Source: Panulirus ornatus (Eukaryota > Arthropoda > Malacostraca > Decapoda > Palinuridae). From it: DNA of 64,000 bases. The translations under genes were made by a program, and so were the position numbers. A model generated the notes under the pieces. That model had not been told where the DNA came from. It was given only the letters and a program-made list of their open reading frames with translations, and made no database searches. This document shows positions 15,899 through 28,026 of this stretch, one piece after another (position 1 is the stretch's first letter; every line of letters starts with the position of its first letter). The stretch lies in NCBI RefSeq assembly GCF_036320965.1, contig NC_092250.1, positions 8,651,737 through 8,715,736 on the forward strand. Reading direction: 5' to 3'.

Positions 15899-18834
15899 TA
15901 CATGGGGTGTTCAATGTTGTAAATGGAAATGGTGAGAAGTACTGTAGATTTATGTACCGAAAAAGGACTGGTTATTAGGAATACCTGGTTTAAAAAGAGA
16001 GATATACATAAGTATACGTATGTTACTACGAGAGATGGCCAGAGAGCGTTATTGGATAACGTGTTAATTGATAGGTGCGCGAAAGAGAGACTTTTGGATG
16101 TTAATGTGCTGAGAGGTGCAACTGGAGGGATGTCTGATCATTATCTTGTGGAGGCGAAAGGGAATATTTGTAAAGGTTTTCAGAAAAGAAGAGAGAATGT
16201 TGGGGTGAAGGGAGTGGTGAGAGTAAGTGAGCTTGGGAAGGAGACTTGTGTGAGGAAGTACCAGGAGAGAATGAGTACAAAATGGAAAAAGATGAGAACA
16301 AAGGACGGAAGGGTAGTGGGGGAGGAATGGGATGTATTTAGGGAAGCAGTGATGGCTTGCGCAAAAGATGCGTGTGGCATGAGAAGCGTGGGAGGTGGGC
16401 AGATTAGAAAGGGTAGTGAGTGGTGGGCTGAAGAAGTAAGATTATTAGTGAAAGAGAAGAGAGAGGCATTTGGACGATTATTACAGGGAAATAATGCAAA
16501 TGACTGGGAGATGTACAAAAGAAAGAGGCAGAAGGTCAAGAGAAAGGTGCAAGCGGTGAAAAAGAGGGCGAATGAGAGTTAGGGTGAGAGAGTCATTAAA
16601 TTTTAGGGAGAATAAAAAGATGTTTTGGAAGGAAGTAAATAAAGTGCGTAAGACAAGGGAACAAATAGGAACTTCAGTGAAGGGGGCTAATGGGGAGGTG
16701 ATAACAAGTAGTGGTGATGTCAGAGGGAGATGAAGTGAGTATTTTGAAGGTTTGTTGAATGAGTTTGATGATAGAGTGGCAGATATAGGGTGTTTTGGTC
16801 GAGATGGTGTGCAAAGTGAGAGGGTTAGGGAAAATGATTTGGTAAACAGAGAAGTCATAGTAAAATCTTTGCAGCGGATGAAAGCCGGCCAGGCAGCGGG
16901 TTTGGATGGTATTGCAGAGGAATCTATTAAAAAGGAGGTGACTCTTGTTGACTGGTTGGTAAGGTTATTTAATATATATATGACTCATGGTGACGTGCCC
17001 GAGGATTGGCGAAAAGCTTGCATAGTGCCATTGTACAAAAGCAAAGGGGATAAAAGTGAGTGCTCAGACTACAGAGGTATACGTCGTTGAGTATTCCTGG
17101 GAAATTTCATGGGAGAGTATTGATTGAGAGGGTGAAGGCATGTACAGAGCATCAGATTGGGGAAGAGCAGTATGGCTTCAGGAGTGGTAGAGGTTGTGTG
17201 GATCAGGTGTTTGCTTTGAAGAATATATGTGAGAAATACTTAGAAAAGCAAATGGATTTGCATATAGCATTTATGGGTCTGGAGAAGGCATATGATAGAG
17301 TTGATAGAGACGCTCTGTGGAAGGTATTGAGAATATATGGTGTGGGAGGCTAGTCGTTAGAAGCAGTGAAAGGTAAAATTTTATCGAGGATGTAAGGTAT
17401 ATATACGTGTAGGAAGAGAGGAAAGTGATTGGTTCTCAGTGAATGTAGGTTTGCGGCAGGGGTGTGTGATGTCTCCAGGGTTGTTTAATTTGTTTATGGA
17501 TGGGGTTGTTAGGGAGGTGAATGCAAGAGTTTTGGAAAGAGGGGCAAGTATGCAGTCTGTTGGGGATAAGAGAGCTTGGGAAGTGAGTCAGTTGTTGTTC
17601 GCTGATGATACAGCGCTGGTGGCTGGTTCATATGGGAAAATGCGGAGGCTGGTGGCTGAGTTTGGTGAAGTGTGTGAAAGAAGAAAGTTAAGAGTAAATG
17701 TGAATAAGAAAAAGGTTATTAGGTACAGTAGGGTTGAGGGTCAAGTCAATTGGGAGGGAAGTTTGAATGGAGAAAAACCGGAGGAAGTAAAGTGTTTTAG
17801 ATATATGGGAGTGGATCTGGCAGCGGATGGAACCATGGAAGCGGGAGTGAATCATAGGGTGGGGGAGGGGGCGAAAATCCTGAGAGCCTTGAAGAATGTG
17901 TGGAAGTAGAGAACATTATCTCGTAAAGCAAAAATGGGTATGTTTAAAGGAATAGTGGTTCCAACAATGTTGTATGGTTGCGAGGCGTGGGCTATGGATA
18001 GAGTTGTGCACAGGAGGGTGGATGTGCTGGAAATGAGATTTTTGAGGACAATATGTGGTGTGAGGTGGTTTGATCGAGTAAGTAATGTAAGGGTAAGAGA
18101 GATGTGTGGAAATCAGAAGAACGTGGTTGAGAGAGCAGAAGAGGATGTTTTGAAATGGTTTGGGCACATGGAGAGAATGAGTGAGGAAAGATTGACCAAG
18201 AGGATATATGTGTCGGAGGTGGAGGGAACGAGGAGAAGTGGGAGACCAAATTGGAGGTGGAAAGATGGAGTGAAAATGATTTTGAGTGATCGGGGTCTGA
18301 ACATGCAGGAGGGTGAAAGGTGGGCAAGGAATAGAGTGAATTGGATCGATGTGGTATACCGGGGTCGACGTGCTGTCAGTGGATTGAATCAGGGCATTTG
18401 AAGCGTCTGGGGTAAACCATGGAAAGTTGTGTGGGGCCTGGATGTGGAAAGGGAGCTGTGGTTTCGGTCATTATTGCATGACAGCTAGAGACTGAGTGTG
18501 AACGAATGGGGCCATTGTTGTCTTTTCCAAGCGATACCTCGCACACATGAGGGTGGACGGGGATGTTATTCCATGTGTGACGGGGTGGCGATGGGAATGA
18601 ATAAAGGCAGACAGTGTGAATTGTGTGCATGTGTACATATGTATGTGTCTGTGTGTGTGTATATATATGTGTACATTGAGATGTATGGGTATGTATATTT
18701 GCATGTGGGGAAGTGTATGTATATACATGTGTATGTGGGTGGGTTGCGCCATTTCTTTCGTCTGTTTCCTTGCCCTACCTCGCAAACGCGGGAGACAGCG
18801 ACAAAGCAAAATAAATAATTAAATAAATAAATAA

Positions 18835-18839
<5 letters not shown>
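15899..18839 (+). mobile_element. RTE-like LINE copy with intact 3' end
   Basis: It begins inside the endonuclease domain and continues to a complete 3' UTR (18402-18810). That UTR contains two direct repeats of a TACCTCGC-core motif (near 18535 and 18776) and a TG-rich stretch. It closes with GGGAGACAGCGACAAAGCAAAA, an (AAAT)n run and a (TA)n array. A second copy in opposite orientation starts directly after the array, so this copy forms the left arm of a large inverted repeat. Confidence 0.9.
15923..18401 (+). pseudogene. LINE endonuclease-RT ORF, broken
   Basis: Coding blocks are 15923-16582 (endonuclease, SDH kept), 16752-17090 (RT start), 17060-17353 (EEQYGFRSGRGCVDQ and AFMGLEKAYDRVD), 17439-17909 (FADD box near 17598) and 17934-18401 (C-terminal domain to NQGI). 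Breaks are a stop in NES* near 16582, a stop near 16731, a frameshift near 17080, a stop at 17351-17353 and a stop after NVWK at 17907-17909. The AFMDLEKAYDR motif has D changed to G (AFMGLEKA), which replaces the first RT catalytic aspartate. Confidence 0.85.

Positions 18840-18912
<73 letters not shown>
18840..18912. repeat. (TA)n array at the centre of a LINE inverted pair
   Basis: A 73-bp TA array separates two LINE 3' ends that face each other. Both flanking tails carry the same end motif in opposite orientation. Confidence 0.97.
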
Positions 18913-18914
<2 letters not shown>

Positions 18915-20890
18915 CTTTGTCGCTGTCTCCCGCGTTAGCGAGGTAGCGCAAGGAAACAGACGAAATAATGGTCCAACCCACCTACATACACATGTATATA
19001 CATACACGTCCGCACATGCAAATATACATACCTATACATCTCTATGTATACATATATATACAAACACAGACATATACATATATACACATGTACATAATTT
19101 ATACTGTCTGCCTTTATTTATTCCCATCGCCACTTCTCCACACATGGAATAACAACCCCCTCCCCCCCTCATGTGTGCGAGGTAGCGCTAGGAAAAGACA
19201 ACAAAGGCCACATTCGTTCACACTCAGTCTCTAGCTGTCATGTAATAATGCACCGAAACCACAGCTCCCTTTCCACATATAGGCCCTACAAAACTTTCCA
19301 TGATTTACCCCAGACGCTTCACATGCCCTGGTTCAATCCACTGACAGCACGTCGACCCCGGTATACCACATCGTTCCAATTTACTCTATTCCTTGCATGC
19401 CTTTCATCCTCCTGCATGTTCAGGCCCTGATCACTCAAAATCTTTTTCACTCCATCTTTCCACCTCCAATTTGGTCTCCCACTTCTCCTCGTTCCATCCA
19501 CCTCTGACACATATATCCTCTTGGTCAATGTTCCCTCACTCAATCTCTCCATGTGACCAAACCATTTCAAAACACCCTCTTCTGCTCTCTCAACTAAACT
19601 CTTTTTATTTCCACACATTTCTCTTACTCTTACATTAGTTACTCGACCTCACACCACATATTATGCTCAAACACCTCATTTCCAGCACACCCTCCCTCTG
19701 CGCACAACTCTATACATAGCCCACGCCTCGCAACCATACAACATTGTTGGATCCACTATTCCTTCAAACATACCCATTTTTGCTCTCCGAGATAGTGTTC
19801 TCGACTTCCAAACATTCTTCCACGCTCCCAGAATTTTCCCCCCCTCCCCCACCCTATGATTCACCTCCACTTCCATGGTTCCATCCGCTGCCAGATCCAC
19901 TCCCAGATGTCTAAAACACTTCACTTCCTCCAGTTTTTCTCCATTCAAAGTTACCTCCCAATTGACTTGACCCTCAACCCTACTGTACCTAATAGCCTTG
20001 CTCTTATTTACATCTACTCTCAACTTTCTTCTTTCACACACTTTACCAAACTCAGTCACCAGCTTCTGCAGTTTCTCACATGAATCAGCCACCAGCGCTG
20101 TATCATTAGCGAACAAAAAATGATTCACTCCCCAAGCTCTCTCATCCACAACAGACTGCATACTTGCCCCTCTTTCCAAAACTCTTGCATTCACCTCCCT
20201 AACAACCCCATCCAGAATCAAATTAAACAACCATGGAGACATCACACACCCCTGCCGCAAACCTACGCTCACTAAGAACCAATTACTTTCCTCTCTTCGT
20301 ACACGTACACATGCCTTACATCCTCGATTATAACTTTTCACTGCTTCCAACAACTTGCCTCCCACACCATATATTCTTAATACCTTCCACAGAGTATCTC
20401 TATCAACTCTATCATATGCCTTCTCCAGGTCCATAAATGCTACATACAAATCCATTTGCTTTTCTAAGTATTTCTCACATACATTCTTCAACGCAAACAC
20501 CTGATTCACACATCATCTACCACCCCAATAATCACCCATCTCTCTCCATCAACTTTCAGCTTTTACCCATATTAATCTAGAATTTACTTTCTTACATTTT
20601 ATCACATACTCCCACAACTCCTGTTTCAGGAGTAGTGCTACTCCTTCCCTTGCTCTTGTCCTCTCACTAACCCCTGACTTTGCTCCCAAGACATTCCCAA
20701 ACCACTCTTCCCCTTTATCCTTGAGCTTCGTTTCACTCAGAGCCAAAACATCCAGGTTCCTTTCTTCAAACATACGACCTATCTCTCCTTTTTTCACATC
20801 TTGGTTACATCCACACACATTTAGACACCCCAATCTGAGCCTACGATGAGGATGAGCACTCCCCGTGTGACTCCTTCTTCTGTTTCCCAC
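18913..20890 (-). mobile_element. RTE-like LINE copy with internal endonuclease-RT deletion
   Basis: A - strand copy. The 3' UTR starts at 18913, the RT C-terminal part lies at 19319-19618 and the RT core at 19676-20509. At about 20518-20530 the sequence jumps from the RT segment around CVNQVFALK directly to the endonuclease segment equivalent to DGERWVIIG, so about 1.3 kb is missing. The endonuclease start (MFEERNLDVLALSETKLK) and 5' UTR follow to about 20890. The left 1.6 kb is the right arm of the inverted repeat with the preceding copy. Confidence 0.85.
19676..20509 (-). pseudogene. LINE RT domain, 277-codon open segment
   Basis: An open segment covering VFALKNVCEKYLEKQMDLY, AFMDLEKAYDRVDRDTLWK, RQGCVMSPWLFNL and a catalytic box FANDTALVADS. 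The usual FADD is changed to FAND, which would remove one catalytic aspartate. The ORF ends in a frameshift near 19676, where RRVDVLEM has become RRGRVCWK; the C-terminal part resumes at 19618-19319. Confidence 0.85.
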
Positions 20891-21562
20891 GCACATATAC
20901 CCGCACATATACATATCAACATACACAGATATACATACACAGACATATACATACATATATACCTCCTGCTTCTGCGAGATATCGCCAGGAAAACAGACAA
21001 AAATGGCCACATTCGTTCACTCTCAGTCCCTAGTTGTCATGTGTAATGTACCGAAACCACAGCTCTCTATCCACATCCAGGCCCCACAGATCTTTCCATG
21101 GTTTACCCTAGACGCTTTACATACCCTGGTTCAGTCCACTGACATATCGTAGACACAAATATATCACATCGTTCTAGTTTTTTACTCCTTGCACGCCTCT
21201 CAACCTACTGTATGTTTTGGCCCCGATCGCGCAAAATCTTTTTCACTTCATCCTTCCACCTCCAGTTTGGTCTCACACTTCTCCTTTTTCCCTCCACCTC
21301 TGACACATATATCTTCTTTGTCACTCTTTCAGCATTCATTCTCTCCATATATCCAAACCATTTTAAACACACCCTCTTCTGCTCTCTCACCTACACTCCT
21401 TCTACTTCCACACATCTCTCTTACCCTTTCATTACTTCCTTGATCAAAACACATCGTTATAAATCCTTGCACGCCTCTCACCCTCCTGCAAGCTCAGGCC
21501 CTGATCGTCAAAACTTTTTTCACTTTATTCTTCCTTCTGTATGTATATATATATATATATAT
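20891..21562 (-). mobile_element. Two old RTE-like LINE 3' fragments
   Basis: A diverged 3' UTR (with TCTGCGAGATATCGCCAGG near 20970) and RT C-terminus lie at about 20891-21455. A second, shorter repeat of the same C-terminal segment (GCACGCCTCTCACCCTCC...) follows at about 21460-21540 and ends in a short (TA)n at 21545-21562. Divergence is much higher than in neighbouring copies. Confidence 0.7.
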
Positions 21563-23210
21563 GCAAAAACACTGCAGTAAAATGAAATACAAGTTCCCAA
21601 GTGTGCTTTCGTGTAATGACCATTTCGTCAGGGAGATACAAGAATCAAATTGAAGATGTAGAACACTCAGTTGATATCCAAGGAAGAGACGTAGTTAAGA
21701 TGCCATTAGTAAATAAGCATTATCGGAATGTGCTGTTCGGAATGGTGTGCTCCGTCTTTCCCAACATCGTTTTAGCGTTTCCTTCACCCTGCTTCCGCTT
21801 TCTGAAACCTTGCATCCAATGGTACTTGAGATAGCATTGATATGACAGATTCCACGATGGTAATTGTAGAACATCATCGTTGTAAAGTCAGTTCGGAGTA
21901 TATTATTTGAAAATTATGCTATGTTTTCATTGTGTTAAACTGTTGGTATTTCTAAGGACTGTAATTGAAAGTTCGCACTCTTATATATATTTTACTCTTT
22001 CCCTTTGGTCACTCATTAACCATTCACGTAACATGTAAGGTTTACACGTGTTTGGCGCAGTTGCTTTGTTGATAGTTAACTTTGTCATGGTATACAGAAT
22101 CCTACTTGGACTTCCTTGTAGACACTTGCTCATAAAGTTTCATCTAACGTTGTTATTACGTCATAATTGACAGCTTTTGTACGACAATAGCAGTTTTTAG
22201 CAACACGAAATATTACATTCTTTAACATTTTTCTTTCCTGATCGTTGTCATTTACACAAAACATACTACCACGCCTACGTATATGCAAGAACATTTTTAC
22301 CTTTATTCGTTCCCCGCATCCTTACTCCTCCCCCATGCAGGGTTACCAGCTAAGATGATATAAACATACGAGGTACGTGGTCGCTAACTCCTGTGGCCGA
22401 GTGCACATGCACTACAGATCGGATTCAAACCGTGGATAGGGCGCCTGACTACTTCGGCAACAAGGAGGGTAAGAGATGCAGACACTTGAAATAAAGTGAA
22501 TATTCCTTCTCTCCAACCTCATCTCAGTGGGTATCACATGGACTTTAACGTCTATGTGGCCGAAATGGGAGGGTTTAAAGGTAAAGAAGTGGTTGTGTTG
22601 AATGGTTGTGATGTGTGGAACTCTTGGAGGGCATTTGACTAATTGTTGCAGGTCGTTAAGGAGACATAAAGAAAAGGCCTTTGCTCAAGCAGGATCGTCC
22701 TGGTTAGCTCCTAACCAACCTTTGTAGTTGAAATTTGTATAGAGGATATCATTGCGTGGAATTAGAAGGAGCAGTATATCGTGGCGAGCAGTCAGTCAAA
22801 GAATTGTATGTAGTTGGAGAAATTGACGGAGTGAGGGGATAGGGATAATCGTCATAAATGCAGGTAATAGAGGATAGGGAGATTTTGAGCCAGATGGTAT
22901 CAGAGTTAGAAGACTCAAGATCAACGAGTTGAGCAGTATGTGTTTTTGTACTACAGATGCACAAACTCTAGATTGAAAACAATGACAGAAATTGTGGTTA
23001 GTGATCTGATAGAGCAGAGAGAGGCAGTCTCGCATAGATGGGTTTGAGAGAGATGAAGATCAGAAATGAATAGGTGGTCTTCTTCAGGGGGAAGGTTAGA
23101 TTAAAGAACTAGAATGTTGCAGATATGAAAGAAAGAAAGACCCAAGTCTGTCAGCTGATGGCGTTCAAGTAAGCCTTGGGAACCGTCCAGTCCCTCTAGA
23201 CCAGTGGCAC
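21563..23210. other. Intron sequence without recognised features
   Basis: Unique-looking AT-rich intron DNA. I see no ORF with family character, no tRNA that folds convincingly and no known repeat. Confidence 0.55.
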
Positions 23211-23211
23211 C

Positions 23212-23655
23212 GTTATGACTCTGTAGGGAAACTGCTAAGGAAATATGCTAAAACGTGCTACAGTTTTGTAGAATCCAGTTGGAAATAGAAATCTTGTAAC
23301 GTTTATATCTTCTGGTTGAAAGATTTTCTTCTCTGCTCTGGCAGCAAGCCAAACACAATGTCTACTTATGGCAACAGATACAGTACATGAGTTCTTTCGG
23401 AAACCTCGATGCATTATTTCAGATGTACTTAAGATATGATTATCCTAGAATTGTGCAAAAACTTTACTTTGATTTTGCCAAAGCTCAGTCGAAATATTAG
23501 AAGTTTCGAATTTCTGCTGATAGCATAAGATTATTTGAACGTGATCATAATCATCCACAAGCGGTGAACGCAGCTTAGGTAATATGACTGATTCTACTTG
23601 CTTCCAATCCGTGGATCACTAGAAATCCCTCTTGGTCCCTGGTTAAGAACCACTG
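23212..23655. mobile_element. Possible hAT-like non-autonomous element
   Basis: The left side starts CCAGTGGCACCG after CTCTAGA. The right side ends GGTTAAGAACCACTGG, so CCAGTGG is present as a terminal inverted repeat, and the right end resembles the common hAT terminus CAGTGGTTCTTAACC. The 8-bp flanks (CTCTAGAC and GTCAAAAG) do not match, so no target duplication supports it. Low confidence. Confidence 0.3.
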
Positions 23656-24039
23656 GTCAAAAGTATTTTAGTGAGAGAGTAAAGTTTTGATTCGATGACT
23701 TAAAGGACAGATTAGCCCAAGTCGTTTAAACTTGTGAACTATTGGGCAAATGATTTATCTTGATTATTTCCAATTAGTTGTAAGATTCTTGTTTCTTTAT
23801 GTATAAGTACAGAAGTTGCAACATAATTCAAACAGCAACAGACCATTGGATCCTCTGAGGATGTTCATGGTAGTGGAGGATTTCAGAAACTCTTAGGTTA
23901 ACATGATAAGAGTGAATGACATCCAGATGTTTCAAGGAATTGAATTAGACGTAAATAATGTCAGGTATGGACTATAAGCGAAACATTTATCAAATCTGTA
24001 CTATAACGTATCTATGATGCTGCTTTCAGCTACTCAAAT

Positions 24040-24990
24040 TGGTAGATAATTCCTTATGTTAAACAGTCCAATTGAAGATAAAGCACTTCTCATTCGGGGT
24101 AAAAATAAATTTTGACAACGTATCATTTTTTCAGTCCGCTAATCATCCTGTATGATCTGTCTCTCTAATTTAAGGAGGGTGACAAACACTGAACACCGTT
24201 TTGAAGATGGGGACGCATCAGTGAACTGTAAAAAGTGAGGATGATTTCCTGATATATTTGAAAGACCTACCAATTAATCCAAACATTTTGTTTGCCCTTT
24301 TTACAGCTTCTCTCACCAGAGATTGACCTTTTGTAGCTCATCATAATTCATACTGCAGCTTGCCTTCTCTCTTTTACTTCCGATATGTACAACTTTGCAC
24401 TTACCTATATCAAAATTTATATGCCACTCATGAGCCCAGTCCATCTATTAGCCTATATCAACCTGGAGCTGCAACCGTTCAGTTTCAGATATAGATCAAT
24501 TTCCCAGCTTCGTCTTGTCTACTAATTTCCAGACCTTGAAGTGCAACCGATTATTAAAAAGAGAACTTGTGCAAAGAATGATCATCCCGTGTTACGTTTA
24601 ACCATTCTGAGGCTAGAGCATCAGTAGCTGTTCGCTATTCCGGTCAATCAGTCAATTTCCTGACTACGGAAGTCCAATTGTATCTACACAATGTAACTTA
24701 ACTTTTGCCAATAATGTTTGATGCGAAACTTTTTTTTGGATATTTTAAAAATTAAGTAAATGACATCATCTGCTTTATCTCAACGCGCATGTCAATACAT
24801 CAAAAGAAATCAAAACAGATTTGTCAGACATTGGAGATATCCCAAAAACCATGCTGAAAATCATAATATATATTAAGTGGTGGTCATTCAAACGCTTACT
24901 GGTTTGTCCCGGATGATGGTTCCATAAGTTCTCCAACCATAGACGTGAAGCTAATTGGACGATAATTTCCAGGGAGTACTTGTTATCTTA
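24040..24990 (-). mobile_element. CR1-like LINE fragment (RT domain)
   Basis: On the - strand, decayed RT segments can be read. Near 24960 is a block equivalent to a SLTSMVGKLME motif, read here as SFTSMVGKLMEPSSG. Near 24860 is QHGF. Near 24430 is AHEWHINFDIGKCKVVHIGS. Near 24300 is an EKL-KGQTKCLD block, the remnant of AVKKANK. Stops and frameshifts are frequent. It ends about 200 bp before the second host exon. Confidence 0.7.
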
Positions 24991-25196
24991 CTTGATAATC
25001 GGTAATGATATAGAAAACTTTTCGACTCTTTCATTGTCCTCGAGTAAAACTTATCTGGGCTTTTCATTTGGTTTGTTTATGGTTTATTATTTCCTGGATA
25101 TATACCCAGAATATTCACCTCTGGACATGACACTAATTAACGGGATATTCTTCATTCCCTGTATAATACTAAACTATTCAACCACTTCTTGCACAG

Positions 25197-25400
25197 TGGA
25201 ATGCGCTGTTCTACGTGGTGGAGGACCATAAAAAGTTGATGGATGGTGACGCACTTGAACCTGTGAATGGCATCGTGATGGTGGATGCCTCCACAGGGGA
25301 TGAGAACGTGGTGGTCTCTCACGCCGACTTCTTCGCCTCCCCCAGAGTGTCACAGGACGGCACACGCCTCGTATGGCTTCAGTGGAACCATCCACAAATG
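25197..25400 (+). CDS. S9-family serine peptidase, internal exon
   Basis: A 204-bp, 68-codon exon in phase 0 at both ends. The 3' splice site is ACTTCTTGCACAG ending at 25196; the 5' splice site is ATG/GTAAGT at 25400/25401, close to consensus. The peptide runs from WNALFYVVEDH through VNGIVMVDAS and VVSHADFFASPRVSQDG to LVWLQWNHPQM. ASPR-S-DG-RL-WL-W-HP-M is a strongly conserved propeller segment of the family. It continues directly from the exon at 6046-6262 (FSPQ then WNALF) and into the exon at 62682 (HPQM then PWDGT). The two flanking introns are about 18.9 and 37.3 kb. Longer frames through this exon, such as 24980-25231, are intron read-through. Confidence 0.93.
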
Positions 25401-25406
25401 GTAAGT

Positions 25407-26339
25407 TGATGGAACTGATTAGTAATCTTTTTGTGGTTTAACGGTGGTGGGTCTAAAAGTTATGAAGTTTCGATTTGATGTAAGCTTTAAGTACCTATTT
25501 CATAGTTCGTTTGATTCATATAAAGATAGCTGAATAAAAGAAATGGATAGGGAAGATAAAGGCTCGGCCCAAGGTAATAATCCGGTATATTCAGTTGAGA
25601 TTTTGACTGTCACAAACAAAGCTTTTGTTACCGTTAGATCACATTTGAGACATTATCCCATCTACACTTGAGGACAATATGCTAAATATGGATGGTGCAT
25701 GGTACTTAGCCATGTAATACTGATATACATAAATTGATGCATGTCTGACCATGTATTGAAAAGAAGCATTTCAAGTATTGTTTCATCAATTCAAAGTTCC
25801 TAATGCTTACCGTTTACTAACAGTTCTTACATGTAATTCAGTTTGGAATTCTTAGTCTCAACAAATGAACACATATTGCTTTGACTAATTATTTTAGTGA
25901 GTTGTCTTTAAGTTTTAAATCGTTTTATGAACAATTTCATCTGTACATGAAATTCACAAGTATATCCGTGTTTTCAGTTATGTATGATTTTAAGTATTTA
26001 CTTTTCAGTTTACGACGATCTTGTCATAAGGTATACTTTTCTAATGCATCTTTAGCATTTGAAGGTGACACTATACCTGAGACGTTAGCATAATACGGTT
26101 GCCATGTCTAGGTCAAGTTTCATTATGTTTTTGGGTTTCATTTCATTTCACGATTGTCCAAAATAAGTCAAACAAATGATTATACTTTCTTTATGCTGAC
26201 TTTGGAGATAGAGGTCTACTCACTTAGGTTATATCAAGTGGAAAGGAGTGTATCTTTGGAGGTGCTAAGTGACTGCTTCTGGCAGATGCAAGGAATCTTA
26301 TCTTGGTATTTCTCCGTGTTAATGATGTGGGTGCAAAAC
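25407..26339. other. Start of the 37-kb host intron, no feature seen
   Basis: AT-rich intron DNA without recognised repeats or coding blocks. Confidence 0.55.
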
Positions 26340-27104
26340 TGAGTCATAAAGCAATTGATGGTATTATTGGAGGCATGGATATTTGATGCAAATTGAAAAG
26401 GGTAAAGAGCCTGCCCAGTTGTGAGCTTAAAGAGAAATGTGGTGAGGTGCTCGAAAACTGGCGGAATGCATATACAGTAACACTATAAACCAGGGTTATT
26501 TGATTGGCGGACCGCGGGCCAATTCCGGCCCTTGAGTGGTTTTCCATTGGCCCTTTGACAGACTCAGACGAATTTGAATAATGAAATCTATTTGTAAGTG
26601 CTTACGAAAATTGGCAAAATTGATTTTTATCGTGACCAACTGCATAAATTAGCTGAATGAAGCGTGTGATTAACGGTGAAAATTAGTTGAATGAAATGTT
26701 TAGAGACAAAAATGGAGGTAAAATAAATGTATGGCCCTTCTTTCAGTTTGAGTTTCATAATCAGGCCCTACTGTAAAATTTGGGGTGAACAAGGAGAACG
26801 GGGAGATCAAATTGGAGGTGGAAGGATGGAGTGAAGATGTTGAGTGGGACCTGAACATGCAGGAGGGTGAAAGGCGTGCATGGGATAGTGTGAATTGGAA
26901 CGATGTGTTATATTGAGGTCAACGATCTGTCAGGAGACTGCACCAGGGCATGTGAAGTGCCCGGCGTAAGCCATGGAAAGGTCTGTAGTGCTGGGTTGTG
27001 GAGAGCAAGGTTTGGTTTCAGTGAATTACACATGACAGACAATGGATGCAAGTGGATGTGACCTTTCTTCGTCTGGCGCTACCTCGCTAACACGAAGAAC
27101 GGCT
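26340..27104 (+). mobile_element. Old RTE-like LINE pieces split by another repeat
   Basis: At 26340-26486 a decayed RT segment is visible (GEVLENWRNAYTV, from the usual GEVPEDWRNACIV). At about 26785-27104 the C-terminal end and 3' UTR appear (GGAGATCAAATTGGAGGTGG, then the AACGATGTG and CATGTGAAG landmarks). Between them lies an unrelated repeat. The two LINE pieces are not adjacent in the element, so a deletion is also implied. Confidence 0.65.
26487..26784. mobile_element. hAT-like DNA transposon remnant
   Basis: The segment starts with ACCAGGGTTATTTGATTGGC and GGACCGCGGGCCAATTCCGGCCC, a pattern typical of the ends of some hAT-type elements (a CGCGGGCC / CGGCCC block). It lies inside old LINE sequence. 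No transposase ORF and no clear terminal repeat on the right side are visible, so this is tentative. Confidence 0.35.
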
Positions 27105-27823
27105 ATCAATGTGTTGGAAATGAGATGTTTGAGCTGGTTTGATCTAGTAAATAATGAAAAGGTAAGAGAGATGTGTGGTAATAAAAAGAGTGTGGTTGAG
27201 AGAGCAGAAGAGGGTGTATTGAAGTGGTTTGTTCACAAGGAGAGAACGAGAAGTTGGAGACCTAATTGGAGGTGGAAGGATGGAGTGAAAAAGATTTTGA
27301 GTGATCGGGCCTTGAAGATACAGGAGGGTAAAAGGCGTGCAAGGAATAGAGGGAATTGGAATGATGTGGTATACCGGGGTCGATGTGCTGTCAAAGGATT
27401 GAACCAGGGCATGTGAAGCATCTTGGGTAAATTATGAAAAGTTTTGTGGGGCCTGGATGTGGAAAGGGAGCTGTGGTTTCAATGCATTACACATGACAGC
27501 TAGGAATTGAGTGTGAACAAATGTGGCCTTTGTTGTTTCCTGGCGCTACCTCGCGCGCACGCGGGGGGAAAGGGGTTTCATTTCATGTGGCGGGGTGGCA
27601 CAAGAATGGATAAAGGCAGCATGTATGAATATGTACATGTGTATATATGTACATGTATGAATATATATATGTACGTATACGTTGAAATGTACAAATATGT
27701 ATATGTGCGCGTGTGGACGTTTATGTATATGCATGTGTATGTGGGTGGGTTGTGCCATTATTTCGTCTGTTTCCTTGCGCTACATCTCTAACGCGGGAGA
27801 CAGCGTCATAGTATGATAAATGA

Positions 27824-27828
<5 letters not shown>
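27105..27828 (+). mobile_element. RTE-like LINE 3' fragment
   Basis: Begins at the RT C-terminal domain (INVLEMRCLSWFDLVNNEKV) and includes an open block to LNQGM at 27416. The 3' UTR follows (27417-27828). The GRPNWRWKD motif is altered to RSWRPNWRWKD after a small deletion. The copy ends at CGCGGGAGACAGCG with a short ATAAATGAATAAA tail and a (TA)n array. Confidence 0.85.

Positions 27829-27887
<59 letters not shown>
27829..27887. repeat. (TA)n microsatellite
   Basis: A TA array between a + strand LINE 3' end and a - strand chimeric module. Confidence 0.97.
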
Positions 27888-27889
<2 letters not shown>

Positions 27890-28026
27890 TTTTTTTTTTC
27901 AAACTATTCGCCATTTCCCGCGTTAGCGAGGTAGCGTTAAGAACAGAGGACTGGGCCTTTTTTGGAATATCCTCACCTGGCCCCCTCTGTTCCTTCTTTT
28001 GGAAAATTAAAAAAAAAAAAAAAAAA

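Noticed and set aside
22395..22470. Possible tRNA on the - strand (GGTTTGAATCCGATC resembles a T-loop)
   Set aside because: I could not pair an acceptor stem or anticodon arm; only the T-loop-like string is present.
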